Source: Saksenaea vasiformis B4078
Lineage: Eukaryota; Mucoromycota; Mucoromycetes; Mucorales; Saksenaeaceae
DNA length: 55,728 nt
NCBI GenBank assembly: GCA_000697055.1
Contig: JNDT01001786.1
Span: 1 to 55,728, forward strand
Reading direction: 5' to 3'
The notes under the pieces are model-generated. The model worked only from the letters and a program-made list of their open reading frames with translations, was not told the origin of the DNA and made no database searches. Both the position numbers and the translations under genes were made by a program. Positions 9,933 to 21,493 of this stretch are shown in pieces. Within the stretch, counting starts at the first letter, position 1. Each line of letters starts with the position of its first letter.

Positions 9933-11397
9933 TATAGTTATTCGTATTATGTATTCGTGCTCGAGATAATAATGTTCTTTTTTGCGAAGCTATACCAGTG
10001 ATAGAATGCCATTTGCAAAAAGATGGAAGAATCCTCTCTTTTTGCAGGCATAGATTCCAATCAATATTAGTATGTCATCCAATCTTGACAATCGGCTGTA
10101 TCCCAGGTCTCAGAAACAGCGTCGAATTCGACGAGCATGTCAATTCGACCTTACACGATAGCGGAAATATCAAAGCCCATTCATCTGAACTCTCATCGTA
10201 GGATAAGAGGACAGCTCTCAGTAGGGTTATAGTAAATGAAGTCCATTTAGTTTTAGGTTTTAGGCAAAAAAGATCTCAGAAAACTGCTTAACAGCCTCAA
10301 AAAAATAGAGGTCGTCTCGAACAAAGGCACTCGTCTAAATTAGGAAGGCCAGTTGGTATACTGAACGCATTTATATTTGGAGTTTTGAAATTGGAGAGTC
10401 TGCGCTGTAAACATAAAAATGGTGAGCACGCGTTGCGATTTCACCTCCACAATAATATCACGTCCTTACCGGGGAGGAGGTTAACGAGAACAGGGCCAAA
10501 GAAAAAAAGGAAGGAGATTTGTGCGTTCCTTTAAGTACAGATTATTTTGGGTGGCACATGTTCTTATCGTGAGACATTTTTACTGCTTTCCGATGGGATA
10601 CTGAAAAACCCATCACTACAGCACCTCGATTCAAAAGCAATGTTCTTGCTTCCGTGGAACATCTTACTTGCCTTGAGACATTCTTGCTGCTTCCAATAGG
10701 ACACTGGGAACCCATCACTGAAGCACTTTAATGCAAAACTGGGTTTATCCAGGGCGAACTATTCCTCGGATTAACGCAAAATGAATAACTTCTCAGCACC
10801 AAGACGTATCACCTTCCAGTGCACTTCGACTTGAGCGTAAAAAGGCATCTGATTGACGCAAACATCTATCTCAAATCCATTATTACTTATCAGAGTCGCG
10901 ATAGGCTACATACCCATCCACTTTGCGTACTTACTTTGTGTCAACTCATTTTGTTTAATGCTCCTCCAGTTAATGAAAAAAAAAAAAAGAAAAAGCAAAT
11001 AAAGTCTCATCAACAAAATTTTCTCTGCTTATCTCAAGCCCTCCAAAAGGTCTTCCCAAAGGTTTCTCTTTTTTTCTATTTTGAGCACGCCTCTTCAAAT
11101 ATCGTTGACAAAACGACATTATTCCACTTTACTTCCACCTTTTTCCTTCTACAAGATTTACCACTTACCCAAGTCATCGTATCTATTTAAATCATGTCTC
11201 ATACTCACTTAAATCGAGATTTCCCACAATTGGCATCACTCAAACAATGCTTTTCTGTATCTCATCAACTGTCACTGCAATCAAATTTCCGCTGAGAGGG
11301 TGCTTGGAGATATCTCCATTATTACAGCACAGTAAACCCTTGAGGACAATGATTGAAGATCCACTTCTCAACCTATGCCACAAGATATCAGTTATAT
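9933..11397. other. Intergenic; possible Fanzor upstream remnant and an R1-type tail
   Basis: Immediately beyond the mariner-type element the Fanzor frame does not continue: the empty-site junction meets a TAA a few codons in. From about 10440 to 10790 the sequence resembles the reverse complement of 34855-35036, with two roughly 100-bp units carrying GAGACATTTTTACTGCTT and CCCATCACT..AGCAC. This is a tail of repeat family R1. The rest, up to the minisatellite, shows nothing recognisable. Confidence 0.5.
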
Positions 11398-12013
11398 GGC
11401 TGCTGTGATGGTGACATGCGGTGTGATGGTGTGATGCGGTGTGATGGTGTGATGCGGTGTGACGGTGAAAACGGTGTGATGGTGTGATGCGGTGTGACGG
11501 TGAAAACGGTGTGATGGTGTGATGCGGTGTGACGGTGAAAACGGTGTGATGGTGTGATGGGGTGTGACGGTGAAAACGGTGTGATGGTGTGATGCGGTGT
11601 GATGGTGTGATGCGGTGTGATGGTGTGATGCGGTGTGATGGCGAAAACGGTGTGATGGTGTGATGGGGTGTGACGGTGAAAACGGTGTGATGGTGTGATG
11701 CGGTGTGATGGTGAAAACGGTGTGATGGTGTGATGGGGTGTGACGGTGAAAACGGTGTGATGGTGTGATCGGTGTGATGGCGAAAACGGTGTGATGGTGT
11801 GATGGGGTGTGACGGTGAAAACGGTGTGATGGTGTGATGCGGTGTGATGGTGTGATGCGGTGTGATGGTGAGATGCGGTGTGATGGTGAGATGCGGTGTG
11901 ATGGTGATGCGGTGTGATGGTGAATGCGGTTGTGATGGTGAATGCGGTTGTGATGGTGAATGCGGTGTGATGGCGAAAACGGTGTGATGGTGTGATGCGG
12001 TGTGATGGTGAAA
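11398..12013. repeat. GT-rich minisatellite of mixed 18- and 17-nt units
   Basis: About 600 bp of tandem repeats mix two unit types: GGTGTGATGGTGTGATGC (18 nt) and GGTGTGACGGTGAAAAC (17 nt). They alternate as a higher-order pattern. The last 150 bp decay into GGTGATGC and GGTGAATGC variants. The minus strand has no stop in any frame of the units, so three overlapping 225-281 residue His/Ser/Thr/Pro frames appear; they are artefacts. The array ends about 200 bp upstream of the ATG of the C2H2 gene. Confidence 0.95.
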
Positions 12014-12208
12014 TGCAGTTGATGGTGGCGCTTCGTGGTGCCTGGTGGTGGTGACCCAACGCCAAATTTCACATCGGCGATTCAATCACGTCCACACAAA
12101 GATTGGAACACAGATCCCACCATCCCAAGCAGCAATTACGCGGTTTATCTTAAAAGAAATCACACAATCACATCCCTGTTTCCTTGGCAACTGCGAATCG
12201 CCATCGCC

Positions 12209-13956
12209 ATGTTAGCTTGTCCTGTCTGCTCAAAAACGCTCCCGACTGGCGCTGCATATACGCAGCATCGATTCCGGAGCCACGTCCCATTTCTTGAGAT
12301 CTCAGCTAACGAAGGTTTGAAATTTCTTGGACTAACTGGGCTTGACTATTGAAATATTAATTATCGACGCATACAGGGCCGTTTGCAACTGTGATTCGCG
12401 TGAAAGGGCGATTTCATTGCCCTGTTGCAGCTTGCCCAGCCGTTTTCTCTACCACCGACCGTTTTCAGGGCCACTTAGCAGACAAGCATTGTATGACCTC
12501 TAAGACCCTCAAAAGCACCAGCAACAAAGAACGTGAAGAATCTGATCAGAAGGAAGAGGAGAGTGATACAGAAGAGTTCATTGAAGTGCAGCTTCTCCAG
12601 CCGGAGGTGACAGTACGATCTAGGGAAGAAGAGAGCTATCAAGGAAACAAGAGGAGGAGAGAAAGCGAAGCTGTGTTGGCTGCTTCTGATGAGCAACATT
12701 TGGGGGAGAAGGAGAAAAGGCAGAAACTCCTGCTAGCGAAAACCGGAGACTGGGTGCCGATAACGCTCGTCCCGAAAGAGAAAGAGACCGTGGAGTTTAA
12801 CATGCTGGTAGGACCGCATACTGCTGCCACAATTGTTGCCGAGCAACCCGGAGGTCGGTGGGTATCTCCTGAGGCTGATACCGTCGACGAGCTTCAGCTG
12901 CCCAAGAGCGATGGCCCTCGCGGACTGATGGATCATATCATTGACCACAGTCCTTTGCGCACATTGCTCCAGAGACGATCGTACGTGGAGTTCTGTGATG
13001 AATTCAGCGAGCTGCTGAACGAAGATTGGCAACTATACCAGTACATGAGATATGTTTCAGCCAAGCTTCTTACTGGCGCTATCCTTGTTGAAGGAACAAA
13101 TGCACTACTCATCAACTGTATTGAAGCATATGGAAGAAGGAGATCTGTAGATGCACATTGCGAGAGATACCTGTCAGGGAGCGATGTTAAGCGTTCTTCT
13201 TTACCCACGTCTATGGATTTGCGGTACGACGGTGTCTGTGTGAAGCAAGTAAGGGAAGATGAAGTGACAAAGCTGAATATCGGCACAAGGGTATCAAATT
13301 TTCTGGTTACTTCGTCTGTCCTCTTCAGTTACCCTGTTCGAGTTTCTGTTGGTCCACATGCACCTCTATTCGAGCCCAGTGAAAAAACGAGCATATATCT
13401 GGATCAGAGATCTGTGCAGCAGGCGCAAAAATTGCTGGAGAAAAGAGAGAGCTGCCGAAGCGTGGATCCAAGCGACATAATATATCAACTGCGCCAAATC
13501 CGCTCCAAGTTCCATTGTCAGTCTACTTACACGCTGTGTCGCGCATTCTCCGATATCACGAATACACATACTCAAAAGCCCTATACAATTTGGACGCTTG
13601 CTGACGCGGACAGTAAGCGTAAGTGCGAACCGGATATCAAGCATGTATCCAGGCTGTTTCAAACTATTGCCATCAGCGTGTTAGTGAAGGGACGCGAGGC
13701 CGTGCTGTCAAAGCATGACGTTAAAAAGACAGCATCCCTTTGCAAACCTGACAGTGCATGTTCCAAACTTTTGCTGCAACTGCTGGAGATATTTGCTGAA
13801 AATGAGTCAATCGAAATTCTCGGAAACCACCAACTTGACGAAAAGCTAAAAGATCTGGCTCAAAACATAACATCTGCGATCAAGCAAGCCAACGTATCCA
13901 TTCTGAAGGCCATTGCCAGTTCTCTGGCCTCAGCAGGATGTACCACTGCTTTATGA
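12209..13956 (+). CDS. Two-finger C2H2 protein, function unknown
   Basis: Exons 12209-12314 and 12377-13956 encode about 561 residues. The 62-nt intron opens with GTTTGA, has a CTAAC branch-point match and closes with ATACAG; splicing keeps the frame (GAA GGG CCG). Finger 1 (CPVC-12-H-4-H) begins at residue 4. Finger 2 (C-4-C-12-H-4-H, from HCPVAAC) follows just after the splice. An acidic and basic linker (EREESDQKEEESDTEE) comes next, then about 400 residues of a fold I do not recognise, without membrane segments. I chose the ATG at 12209 because it starts directly at the first finger; an in-frame start at 12035 would put minisatellite-derived codons at the N terminus. Likely a nucleic-acid-binding protein. 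The 600-bp minisatellite lies in its upstream region. Confidence 0.75.
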
Positions 13957-16455
13957 GATCAGATGTAAGTTAAGTACCTAGTAATATTATGAAAATAGGA
14001 TCAGTGCTACAAGCCATTGAGGTTGAATCAGAAATTAAGATCTATCATCAGCTCTCACGCTTTACAGTTCACCTTGCCATGCAGTAGCTTTTCACTGTTA
14101 TCTAAGTGATAAGGGTCACTTCCACATGTAAAATTAGATTAATACAAACACAGACAATCCCAATAATGATTGTCATTAAAAAATGCATATCTTGCTATCG
14201 AAAGTATTGACTGTCAAATAAACATCGTTCAGTCCGCAAGTCTGCTTGTGTATGATAACTAAGAGAGAACGGGTACGGATTGGATTGACATCTAGTTTTA
14301 CATGCGGAAATCTCTGCGACTTCATGTTGCTAGGCTGTTATTAAGGCCCTCAGTCCCCCGGTCGTAGTAAGAAAGAGAGCCCGCATGACAAAACCGAGAT
14401 AGGAAGAGGACAATCTGTTTCTCTCACCTTTTTCTTGATAGGGGAAGGAACTGAGAATTAAGGACAAGAGAAAGAGTAGAAACACTGCCACAGGATTGAG
14501 GGGCGCGAGTCTTCTGTCTGCAAGATCCTGCTTTTTCTCTCGACTAGACTAGAGCTTCGTACCATTTAGAGGTTGCCTTATTTTCCAAGCTGATCGCCTG
14601 CTCCCATCAGTAAGCTTTCCCACATAGTCATAAACTGCAGCTGCCCAGTATCAATTCCGTCTTAAAGTTGTATAGTGGCTATTAAAAAAAAGGCGCGAGA
14701 CGGTTAGTTTTAAAGAGAAATTCATGGAACATTGGGAGGCCAGCCAAAGATAAACAAATAGTTGAACCATATTGCATCGCGGATCCTTCCAATTCATAGA
14801 GACAGAGAGCGACAGGTGAGGGGAGTTAGCATGCGCTACTCGTGGCAGCCTATACAAGCGATTGACATCGCTCAACTTTTAAAGGACCTTGCTGATTCGA
14901 CCCAATTTTTTTTTTTGCAAAGTTAGGGACGCGGTTCTACTGGACACGTTGTCCATGGGATATTTAATACATTTATATGTATATTGTAGTTCAATACATA
15001 TAAATATGCTCATTATATACTGAATATTATAGTGAACATTTTCATTCTGTAGTTAAACGTATGCAAACGTACTGTCGTTATTCAGGGGATTGCTACGGGT
15101 ACTCAGGATCTACCACTTAGGGACACTCATGTAATGCATTTTCGCCGGCGGCTGGACAAATATCTTATTGAAGCTTAATACAACTATGACTATCCTCAAA
15201 TAAAACCCAAATGACGACTATCTGCGCAGTAGCACCCATAAGATGGTGTCTACGAGCTCAATGTTCGTAAATTAAGCCCTCATCGAGCGACTACAGGTAG
15301 ATATCATCACTTCCTCTATCTAAGCCTAAACAGTCTATCCACGGGGACTCAGACACTGGTTGGTATCTGCAAATGATCGAATTTCATTAGAGAATTCTAA
15401 GCTACCTGTCTAACAATTCTCTAAATTATATCACGCAATGAGCCCTCGTAATCCTAACCCGATGGTCAGATACCGTAGGCGTGACTCATCCGAGGCAGCC
15501 CGCAGTGTTGAAAAATTTTCATGCAAAAGACTGATGTAGTAATAGTAGGCGAGAAAGAGCCGAAGATCTTCCTCGCCAGCATTGCAGACCCATACCCTAA
15601 GCGCGGTTGACTGAAAGTCAGACCAACACATACGGTACGGGATAAATGGATACTTAAAAGAGAATTACTAGGGCCACTCCAGTCCCCCCAAATTCTGAGC
15701 GGATAGTAAAATAGAAATATTATCAGTTGCCATACGTAGGTGTAGTGTAGTGCAGAGATAGCGAAGTGTCTCACAGTGCAGTATCCCATAGTGAAATGTC
15801 CTGTAGTAGAGTGTCCGGTAGTTGAGCGCCCTACAGCAGAGTCAGGTACACTACAGTAATCACTATGTGTAAGAATTCTTTTAGGGAACAAATTTGGTAG
15901 GCAGTTTGTTACAAGTCCTACTATGATAGCAAATATTCTCGAGAAAATAACAAACTCCCCTGTCTATGTAGAATATTCTTATATCAAGTATCTACTGTAG
16001 TATATCTGAAGGTAATTGCTGGGATCCAGCAACGAAAACTCTACTGCAGGACGCTTCACTTTGGGACATTGCACTATGGGGCACTCCACTGTAACCGAAT
16101 TAAGCATTAGGTACTACATTTCATCCTTTTTTGAACAATTATGGGGAACTGGAGCGTCCCGTTGGAGTGTCCCTAAGAAAATCGGTATTTAAATAGACAT
16201 AGAACGCTTTCATTGAGAATATGTATACATATAGCTCCCCCAACTCTTGTTATCATTTTATTTTCATAACTTGTCAAAGGGAGCAAGGACTGCACTTCTA
16301 AGCAATGGCATCGTTTTGTTTGGGTTCAAAACCGTGTCCCCAACGTTGGTGGCAGGCAGTCGCTTCTCAGCTGTGACTATCTACCCTAAGTGGCTTGTGA
16401 CGCTCCCTTTTTTGTTGAAGCTGGAAAAACGCAGTTGGGAACTCCTCAACGAAGC
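13957..16455. other. 2.5-kb gene-free interval
   Basis: Between the C2H2 gene and RRP9 no coding sequence is supported. The right part is occupied by the TAGGGACACTC element. At 14921-14960 a GTTAGGGACGC...TGGACACGTTGTCC stretch resembles the ends of that element and may be a remnant of another copy. Confidence 0.5.
15118..16175. mobile_element. Candidate non-autonomous element with TAGGGACACTC ends
   Basis: TAGGGACACTC at 15118-15128 is mirrored by GAGTGTCCCTA at 16165-16175, so TA could be the target duplication. A second inverted pair lies inside: 15730-15860 (repeats such as AGTGAAATGTCCTGTAGTAG) pairs imperfectly with 16030-16090 (CTCTACTGCAGGACGCTTCA). No transposase frame is visible. 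The short terminal match makes the exact borders uncertain. Confidence 0.5.
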
Positions 16456-18259
16456 ATGCAAGATTCTTTTTTCGCCACTTCACGCAAGCGCAAGAGAACA
16501 GGATCTGCAGCTGCAAAGAAGCAGCCTGCCTCTACTTTGAGGAGGAAAACCGGAGCAGACAAGCCCCGGAAACAGGAGAAACAGAAAGACGAAGAGAGCG
16601 ATGAGAGCGATATCGAAGGCCCTGGCACCATCGATGATATGGATCTGGGTGCCATCGAGACTGAATCCTCGGAAGAAGAAATTGAGGAAACAGCAGCCGA
16701 GAAGCGTGTGCGATTAGCGAAAGCTTACTTGGAAAATATCGAGGAAGGACTTGAGGGTATGCTATCATGAAATATTTTAAAGAGACGAAGTTACTGATGC
16801 ATCGTTGAATGACAGAGGACTTGGGTGGATTCGACGCTGCTGACCTTGACAGAGACTTGATCGCCGAGCGGTTGAAGAAAGATGCAGTATGTCAGATGCG
16901 TGGTGCATTGCGCTTGGCTCTTAATATTACGATTAACATAGGATGAAATGGCGGGGAAATTGCATCGTCGTGTTGCAGATACGGTATGCTTGAGGGAATA
17001 GGAAACAGTAAGAAGCTCATACCAGCTTTTAGTTTGATTTTTCGGCAATCGATCCAGAAAACATCAAGAGCTGTCGCGGTCACCAACTCGCTGTAACTGC
17101 CGTGGCTTTGGCTGACAATGGTTCGATTTTCTACACAGCATCGAAAGATGGTTCCATTATTAAATGGGACACGAATACAATGAAGAAACTCCACGTATTC
17201 CCAGGCGGACGCAAGGGTGTGAAGGATTATGTCGGCCACACAGACCATATTTTGTGTCTTGCGATTAGTTCGGATAATCAGTACCTCGCAAGTGGTGGAC
17301 GCGATAAACTAATCAACATCTGGTCAGTCAAAGACGATACACATATTGTCGCATTTACACAGCATAAAGATGCTATTTCTGCAAGTATCGAGAGGGTTAT
17401 GGAAAGGAATTCATGCTAACGTAAGTTGTAGGGACTGGCATTCCGTAAGGGGTCAAATCAGCTCTACTCTGCTTCGTATGATCGTACGATCAAGCTGTGG
17501 AATATTGATGAACGAGCGTACATCGAGACACTTTTCGGGCATCAGGATCAGATCACTGGCGTCGATACCCTAGGTCGCGAGCGATGTGTAAGCACTGGTG
17601 GCCGTGATAAATCAGCAAGACTGTGGAAAATCCCAGAGGCATCACAACTTGTGTATAGAGGAGGTGTGACCACCAAAGACAAAGATGGCAGCGGTCGTGC
17701 ATTGTATGTTGAGGGGTCCCTTGATTGTATAGCACAAATAGAAGAAAGCATGTTTGTTACCGGCGGTGATAGTGGGTATGTTAAGGAAAGGAAGGGAAGG
17801 CGTTGGTGACTCATGCTGGTCTTAAATAGTGCCATTTCACTATGGGACATTAATCGCAAAAAACCGGTGGCATCTGTTCCTATAGCGCACGGCCTGAACA
17901 CAGTACACAGCGAGTCGGAAGGAGATATTGATACACCCTACTGGATTACAGCCCTTGCAACGTTACGGTACTCAGATATGTTTGTTTCGGGATCGTGGGA
18001 TGGTTTTGTGCGTGTCTGGAAGCTGTCTGGTGACAACAAGAGCTTCAGTCAGATTGCGCAAATTCCCGTAAAAGGAGTCGTTAACAGCCTGGAGATTAAA
18101 ACTCTGTTCCCATCAAATCGCACCATCCTTATCATTGGCGTTGGACAAGAGATCCGGATAGGACGATGGTTACGATTGAAAGGAACTAAAAACTGTACTA
18201 AAGTCGTAGAAATTCCAACACATCCCAAAAAAACCGCTCTTTCTCATTCTCAATCTTAA
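16456..18259 (+). CDS. RRP9: U3 snoRNP WD40 protein Rrp9 (U3-55K)
   Basis: Six exons: 16456-16756, 16816-16886, 16942-16983, 17033-17380, 17432-17775, 17830-18259, giving 511 residues. Rrp9 binds U3 snoRNA box B/C and acts in 18S pre-rRNA processing in the nucleolus. The N-terminal 100 residues are Lys/Arg-rich then acidic (ESDESDIEGPGTIDDMDLG), as in the family. The WD40 propeller starts near residue 150 (KSCRGHQLAVTAV...TASKDGSIIKWD) and runs to the end, with clear blades GHTDHILCLAIS..IWSV, HKDAISGLAF..LWNI, GHQDQITGVD..LWKI and FVSGSWDGFVRVW. Length fits (human 475, yeast 573). Intron 4 (17381-17431) is GC-AG: only the GCAAGT donor keeps the frame and gives HKDAIS-GLAFRKG. Strong family match. 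Confidence 0.93.
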
Positions 18260-18851
18260 ATAAACACATGCTCTTGCCGAATTCATCAGCACATCCAAAA
18301 CGGAACTTTATTCTTCCTTAGTTGTTCAGAAGCACAATGACTACATGTTACCTCTATCCCCAGCGCACGGCAAGGGAAAGCAGTTATCTGCCTGCTGACT
18401 CTCTTCCGGAACGAATCAAAGATTGGCAACATCTTACTATGGGCGGTACTTGATCATGCATTGCAGTAGATCATGAATATCCAATTTAACCACTAAAGTG
18501 AAGTCTGCCATGCAATTTTAAATAGCTAGACTATTTTGAGGCATTCTTGCTTCAGCCGCCTGGAAGCTAACGGAAGTGTCGGCTGTCCGCTGAGAAACCG
18601 AGACAAGGGCGCATGTATGCTCTATCACAACATAAAAACTCCATGGCTTTCATCTGGGTTATCGTTGGTAAATCATTCCGCATCTTGTACAGACGGCGAT
18701 AAAGGTCTTACTCCGCTTGTACATGCCTGAAGAGGCCATGTGGTGATCCAAGTGAGCACGGGGACGTTGCTGACTTCGAGTCGCAGCCAATAGAAACTTT
18801 TGCTTTTTGCACATAAAGTCTTATCTGTTAGTGCTTGAGGCTCTCTAAACC
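18260..18851. other. Intergenic between RRP9 and the sphingomyelinase-like gene
   Basis: Both genes run rightward. This 590-bp stretch must hold the RRP9 3' end and the next promoter. No TATA box or other element was recognised. Confidence 0.5.
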
Positions 18852-21215
18852 ATGCATCTGTTCATTGCACTTTCTACTGTCCTGGCTTCACTCTTTCTTG
18901 TCCATGCAGAGTTTCAGATTCCATTTCGTTCACCGGAGCTAACTGCACAATACGAGGAGCAGTTGTACGAGGCGACGGAGCACCTGCTGCAAGCAAAGTC
19001 GGCGCCCATGTCATGTAGCAGCTGCATTTCATTGCTTCAAATTGCCAAGAAATTGTCATATCTTCCGGAGAGGATGATGAATAGAGCACTCATCAATGTT
19101 TGTAAACGTACGCAAAAAGTCGATGAGGCAGTCGTACGTGGTTCGAGTACTTTTCTGTAGCGATGATAACTCAAAAACGTTGTAGTGTCAAGGTGTGATA
19201 GAGGAACAATCACCTGTATTTCGTAAGGTGTTACGAGTTGCGTATCACTGACAGATAAGACAAAATGGCTGATCATCCTTGTAGACCATGACTGTCTCTG
19301 GGCGGGATGGTCACCTCATGTGTGCCGCTGTTTTAAATGCTTGTCCCTATCCAGGTAACATGGGAAGTCGGCATCCATCTTATTAAAACACCTGATGTTC
19401 AAGTGGTTGAACAGTGGCGCGTTCCTTTCCCAAAGCCCAAGCCTGATATTGTACCTACTAAACGGCATGGCTCAGGCAAAACGTTTACTGTGTTACAGCT
19501 GAGCGATTGGCATATTGATCCCGAATATCAAGTGAGCGCTCACGAGCAAAAAATCTTTTTTTCTTCGTTTTGCTTACGAAGATCCACTTGAACAGGCTGG
19601 TACAGATGCCATTTGTGACAAACCCATCTGCTGCAGGGCAGCCTACACCAATTTCTCCAATATTAGCCAACCAGCGTCCATTTGGGGTAAAATGACCTCA
19701 TCGTTAAATCTGGGCAAATAATTGATGAGGTTTTATCACAGGTGCATATTCGTGCGATACGCCTCTCGCCTTGATCGAATCACTGTTCGAGTTCATCCCT
19801 ACCGTTGAGCCTAATATTCAATTTGGCATACTTACGGGTGATATTCCACCTCACGAGGTATGGTCAACGTTACCATTCACCAAGACCTGGTCGATCCAGA
19901 AGGACTCTTTTGATATTATGCATGACCACTTTGATTCAGCTAACTCGTTGAATACTGTGCTTTATCCTGCCGTTGGTAATCATGAGTCTGCACCCGTCAA
20001 CATCTTCCCTTTGAGGAGTTCGAATATTCCCATTGGAGAGGATATGGCCTATTTGACTTTAGATTGGCTGTACAAGGGGCTTGCAGAGAATTGGCGAGGC
20101 TGGCTATCTTATCATTCTATTCCAGAGCAAGTGGAACAAAACACGGGCAGCTATGCCGCCAGACCAATGCGCGGGTTAAAATTGATCAGCCTGAACACCA
20201 ATTTCTGCTACACATTTAATTGGTGGTTGTACGAAAACCCGGTGGAGAAGGTGAGAGGGAATGCAGACAACTGTGCAATTGCCTCATGTAGGAAAGAACA
20301 ATAGGATCCGAACGGTGTTTTGACCTGGTTGGTGCAACAATTGCAAGAGTCGGAAGATGTCGGCGAGCGGGTTTGGGTCATCGGGCATATTGCGCCTGGG
20401 GACATCACCTGTTTCCATGATTACTCCAACTACTATTATCAAATCGTTGAACGCTATGCGCCTCATGTAATTGCAGGCCAATTCTTTGGGCATACACATA
20501 AGTAAGAAGTAACGTTAGCGTAGCAAACGAGGTAACACATGACAAAACTAGGGACGAATTGGAAATTTTCTACCGGCAAGGCGTACAGAAAGCGGAGGAA
20601 GCGATTTCGGTTGGCTACCTTGCCCCTTCGATCACTTCTTTTTACAACCTCAACCCAGGATTTAGGTAGGTCGTGGGATTATCTTTATCTGTTTGCTGGG
20701 CGCTGACGAGCTCTTTTTGGATATAGGGTTTACAAAGTTGATTCGGAGTCATTTGAGGTAGTCGATTCGATCACCTATGTAGCTGATCTTGACCAAGCTG
20801 ATTCATGGGAAGTCGGTCCAGTAAGTCACTACCTTTTTATTCTTTGCTTTTTCTCACCGTTTAAAAGAACTGGCATATCGAGTATTCGGCAAGAAAAGCA
20901 TACAATTCTTCCATTGCCCCTGTGCCAAGTACGCTGAGCCCAGCATGGTGGCATAATGTAACGGTTGCAATGGAAGCGGATAAAGAAACGTTTAACAAGT
21001 ACTGGCGCTTCCGCACCAAGTCTGTTCCTTATACCCCAGATTGTGATGGAGAATGTGAAGCTAACACCATTTGTGCTATCCGTGCCGGCAAGTCAGAATT
21101 ACGCTGCGACTATGAACCAGACGAACTCCCTGCAGCACAACAAGACAAAGCTCGCCGATATCGTCCGGAAGAACATCTATGTAGTCTCAATCTAATTAGC
21201 GTCACTGATCGTTGA
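18852..21215 (+). CDS. Acid sphingomyelinase-like phosphodiesterase, secreted
   Basis: Ten exons: 18852-19133, 19186-19236, 19285-19354, 19404-19531, 19596-19686, 19742-20250, 20305-20501, 20552-20665, 20727-20820, 20868-21215; 627 residues. All phases close. A signal peptide (MHLFIALSTVLASLFLVHA) is followed by a saposin-B region with paired cysteines (SCSSCISLLQIAKK, CQGVIEEQ, LMCAAVLNACPYP) to about residue 135. The calcineurin-like metallophosphatase domain shows LSDWHID, TGDIPPHEVW, GNHES, GHIAPGD and GHTH, the metal ligands and catalytic His of acid sphingomyelinases. The cysteine-rich C-terminal region (DCDGECEANTICAIRAG) also fits. It should hydrolyse sphingomyelin or a related phosphodiester at the cell surface or in the vacuole. 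Introns are 44-59 nt. Least certain splice: the weak GTTGCG donor at 19237. The gene converges on the mucin-like gene 280 bp away. Confidence 0.9.
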
Positions 21216-21412
21216 ATATTTTTGCTTAGTTGATCTATACAAACAATCAGTCTTTAATGTTTACTGAAAAGACATTTTGTCAGTGCAACGATCGAGACAT
21301 ATTTATATATATGATACGTGCTTTAATAGGTTGTACAAAGTAGTGGAGTAAATCTTGCGAACGGAGACAAAGATGAACCAAAGGGTGAGATAATAGAAAC
21401 AAAAGAAAAGGT

Positions 21413-21475
21413 GGACAAAAGAAAAGGAAAAAGAAAAGGAAAAAGAAAAGGAAAAAGAAAAGGAAAAGAAAAAAC
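21413..21475. repeat. AAAAGGAAAAAG purine repeat
   Basis: Four to five copies of a 12-nt unit (AAAAGGAAAAAG) lie between the convergent 3' ends of the sphingomyelinase-like and mucin-like genes. Confidence 0.8.
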
Positions 21476-21493
21476 TGCTAAAAGCGGGTAACC

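Noticed and set aside
9998..10201. Plus-strand frame MIECHLQKDGRILSFC... beyond the mariner-type element, considered as lost Fanzor N terminus or another gene
   Set aside because: It is on the wrong strand for the Fanzor, no Fanzor motif is seen on either strand, and the minus frame hits stops close to the junction.
11240..12085. Three overlapping 225-281 residue minus-strand frames rich in His, Ser, Thr and Pro
   Set aside because: They are translations of the GT-rich minisatellite, open in all three frames only because its units contain no stop codon on that strand.
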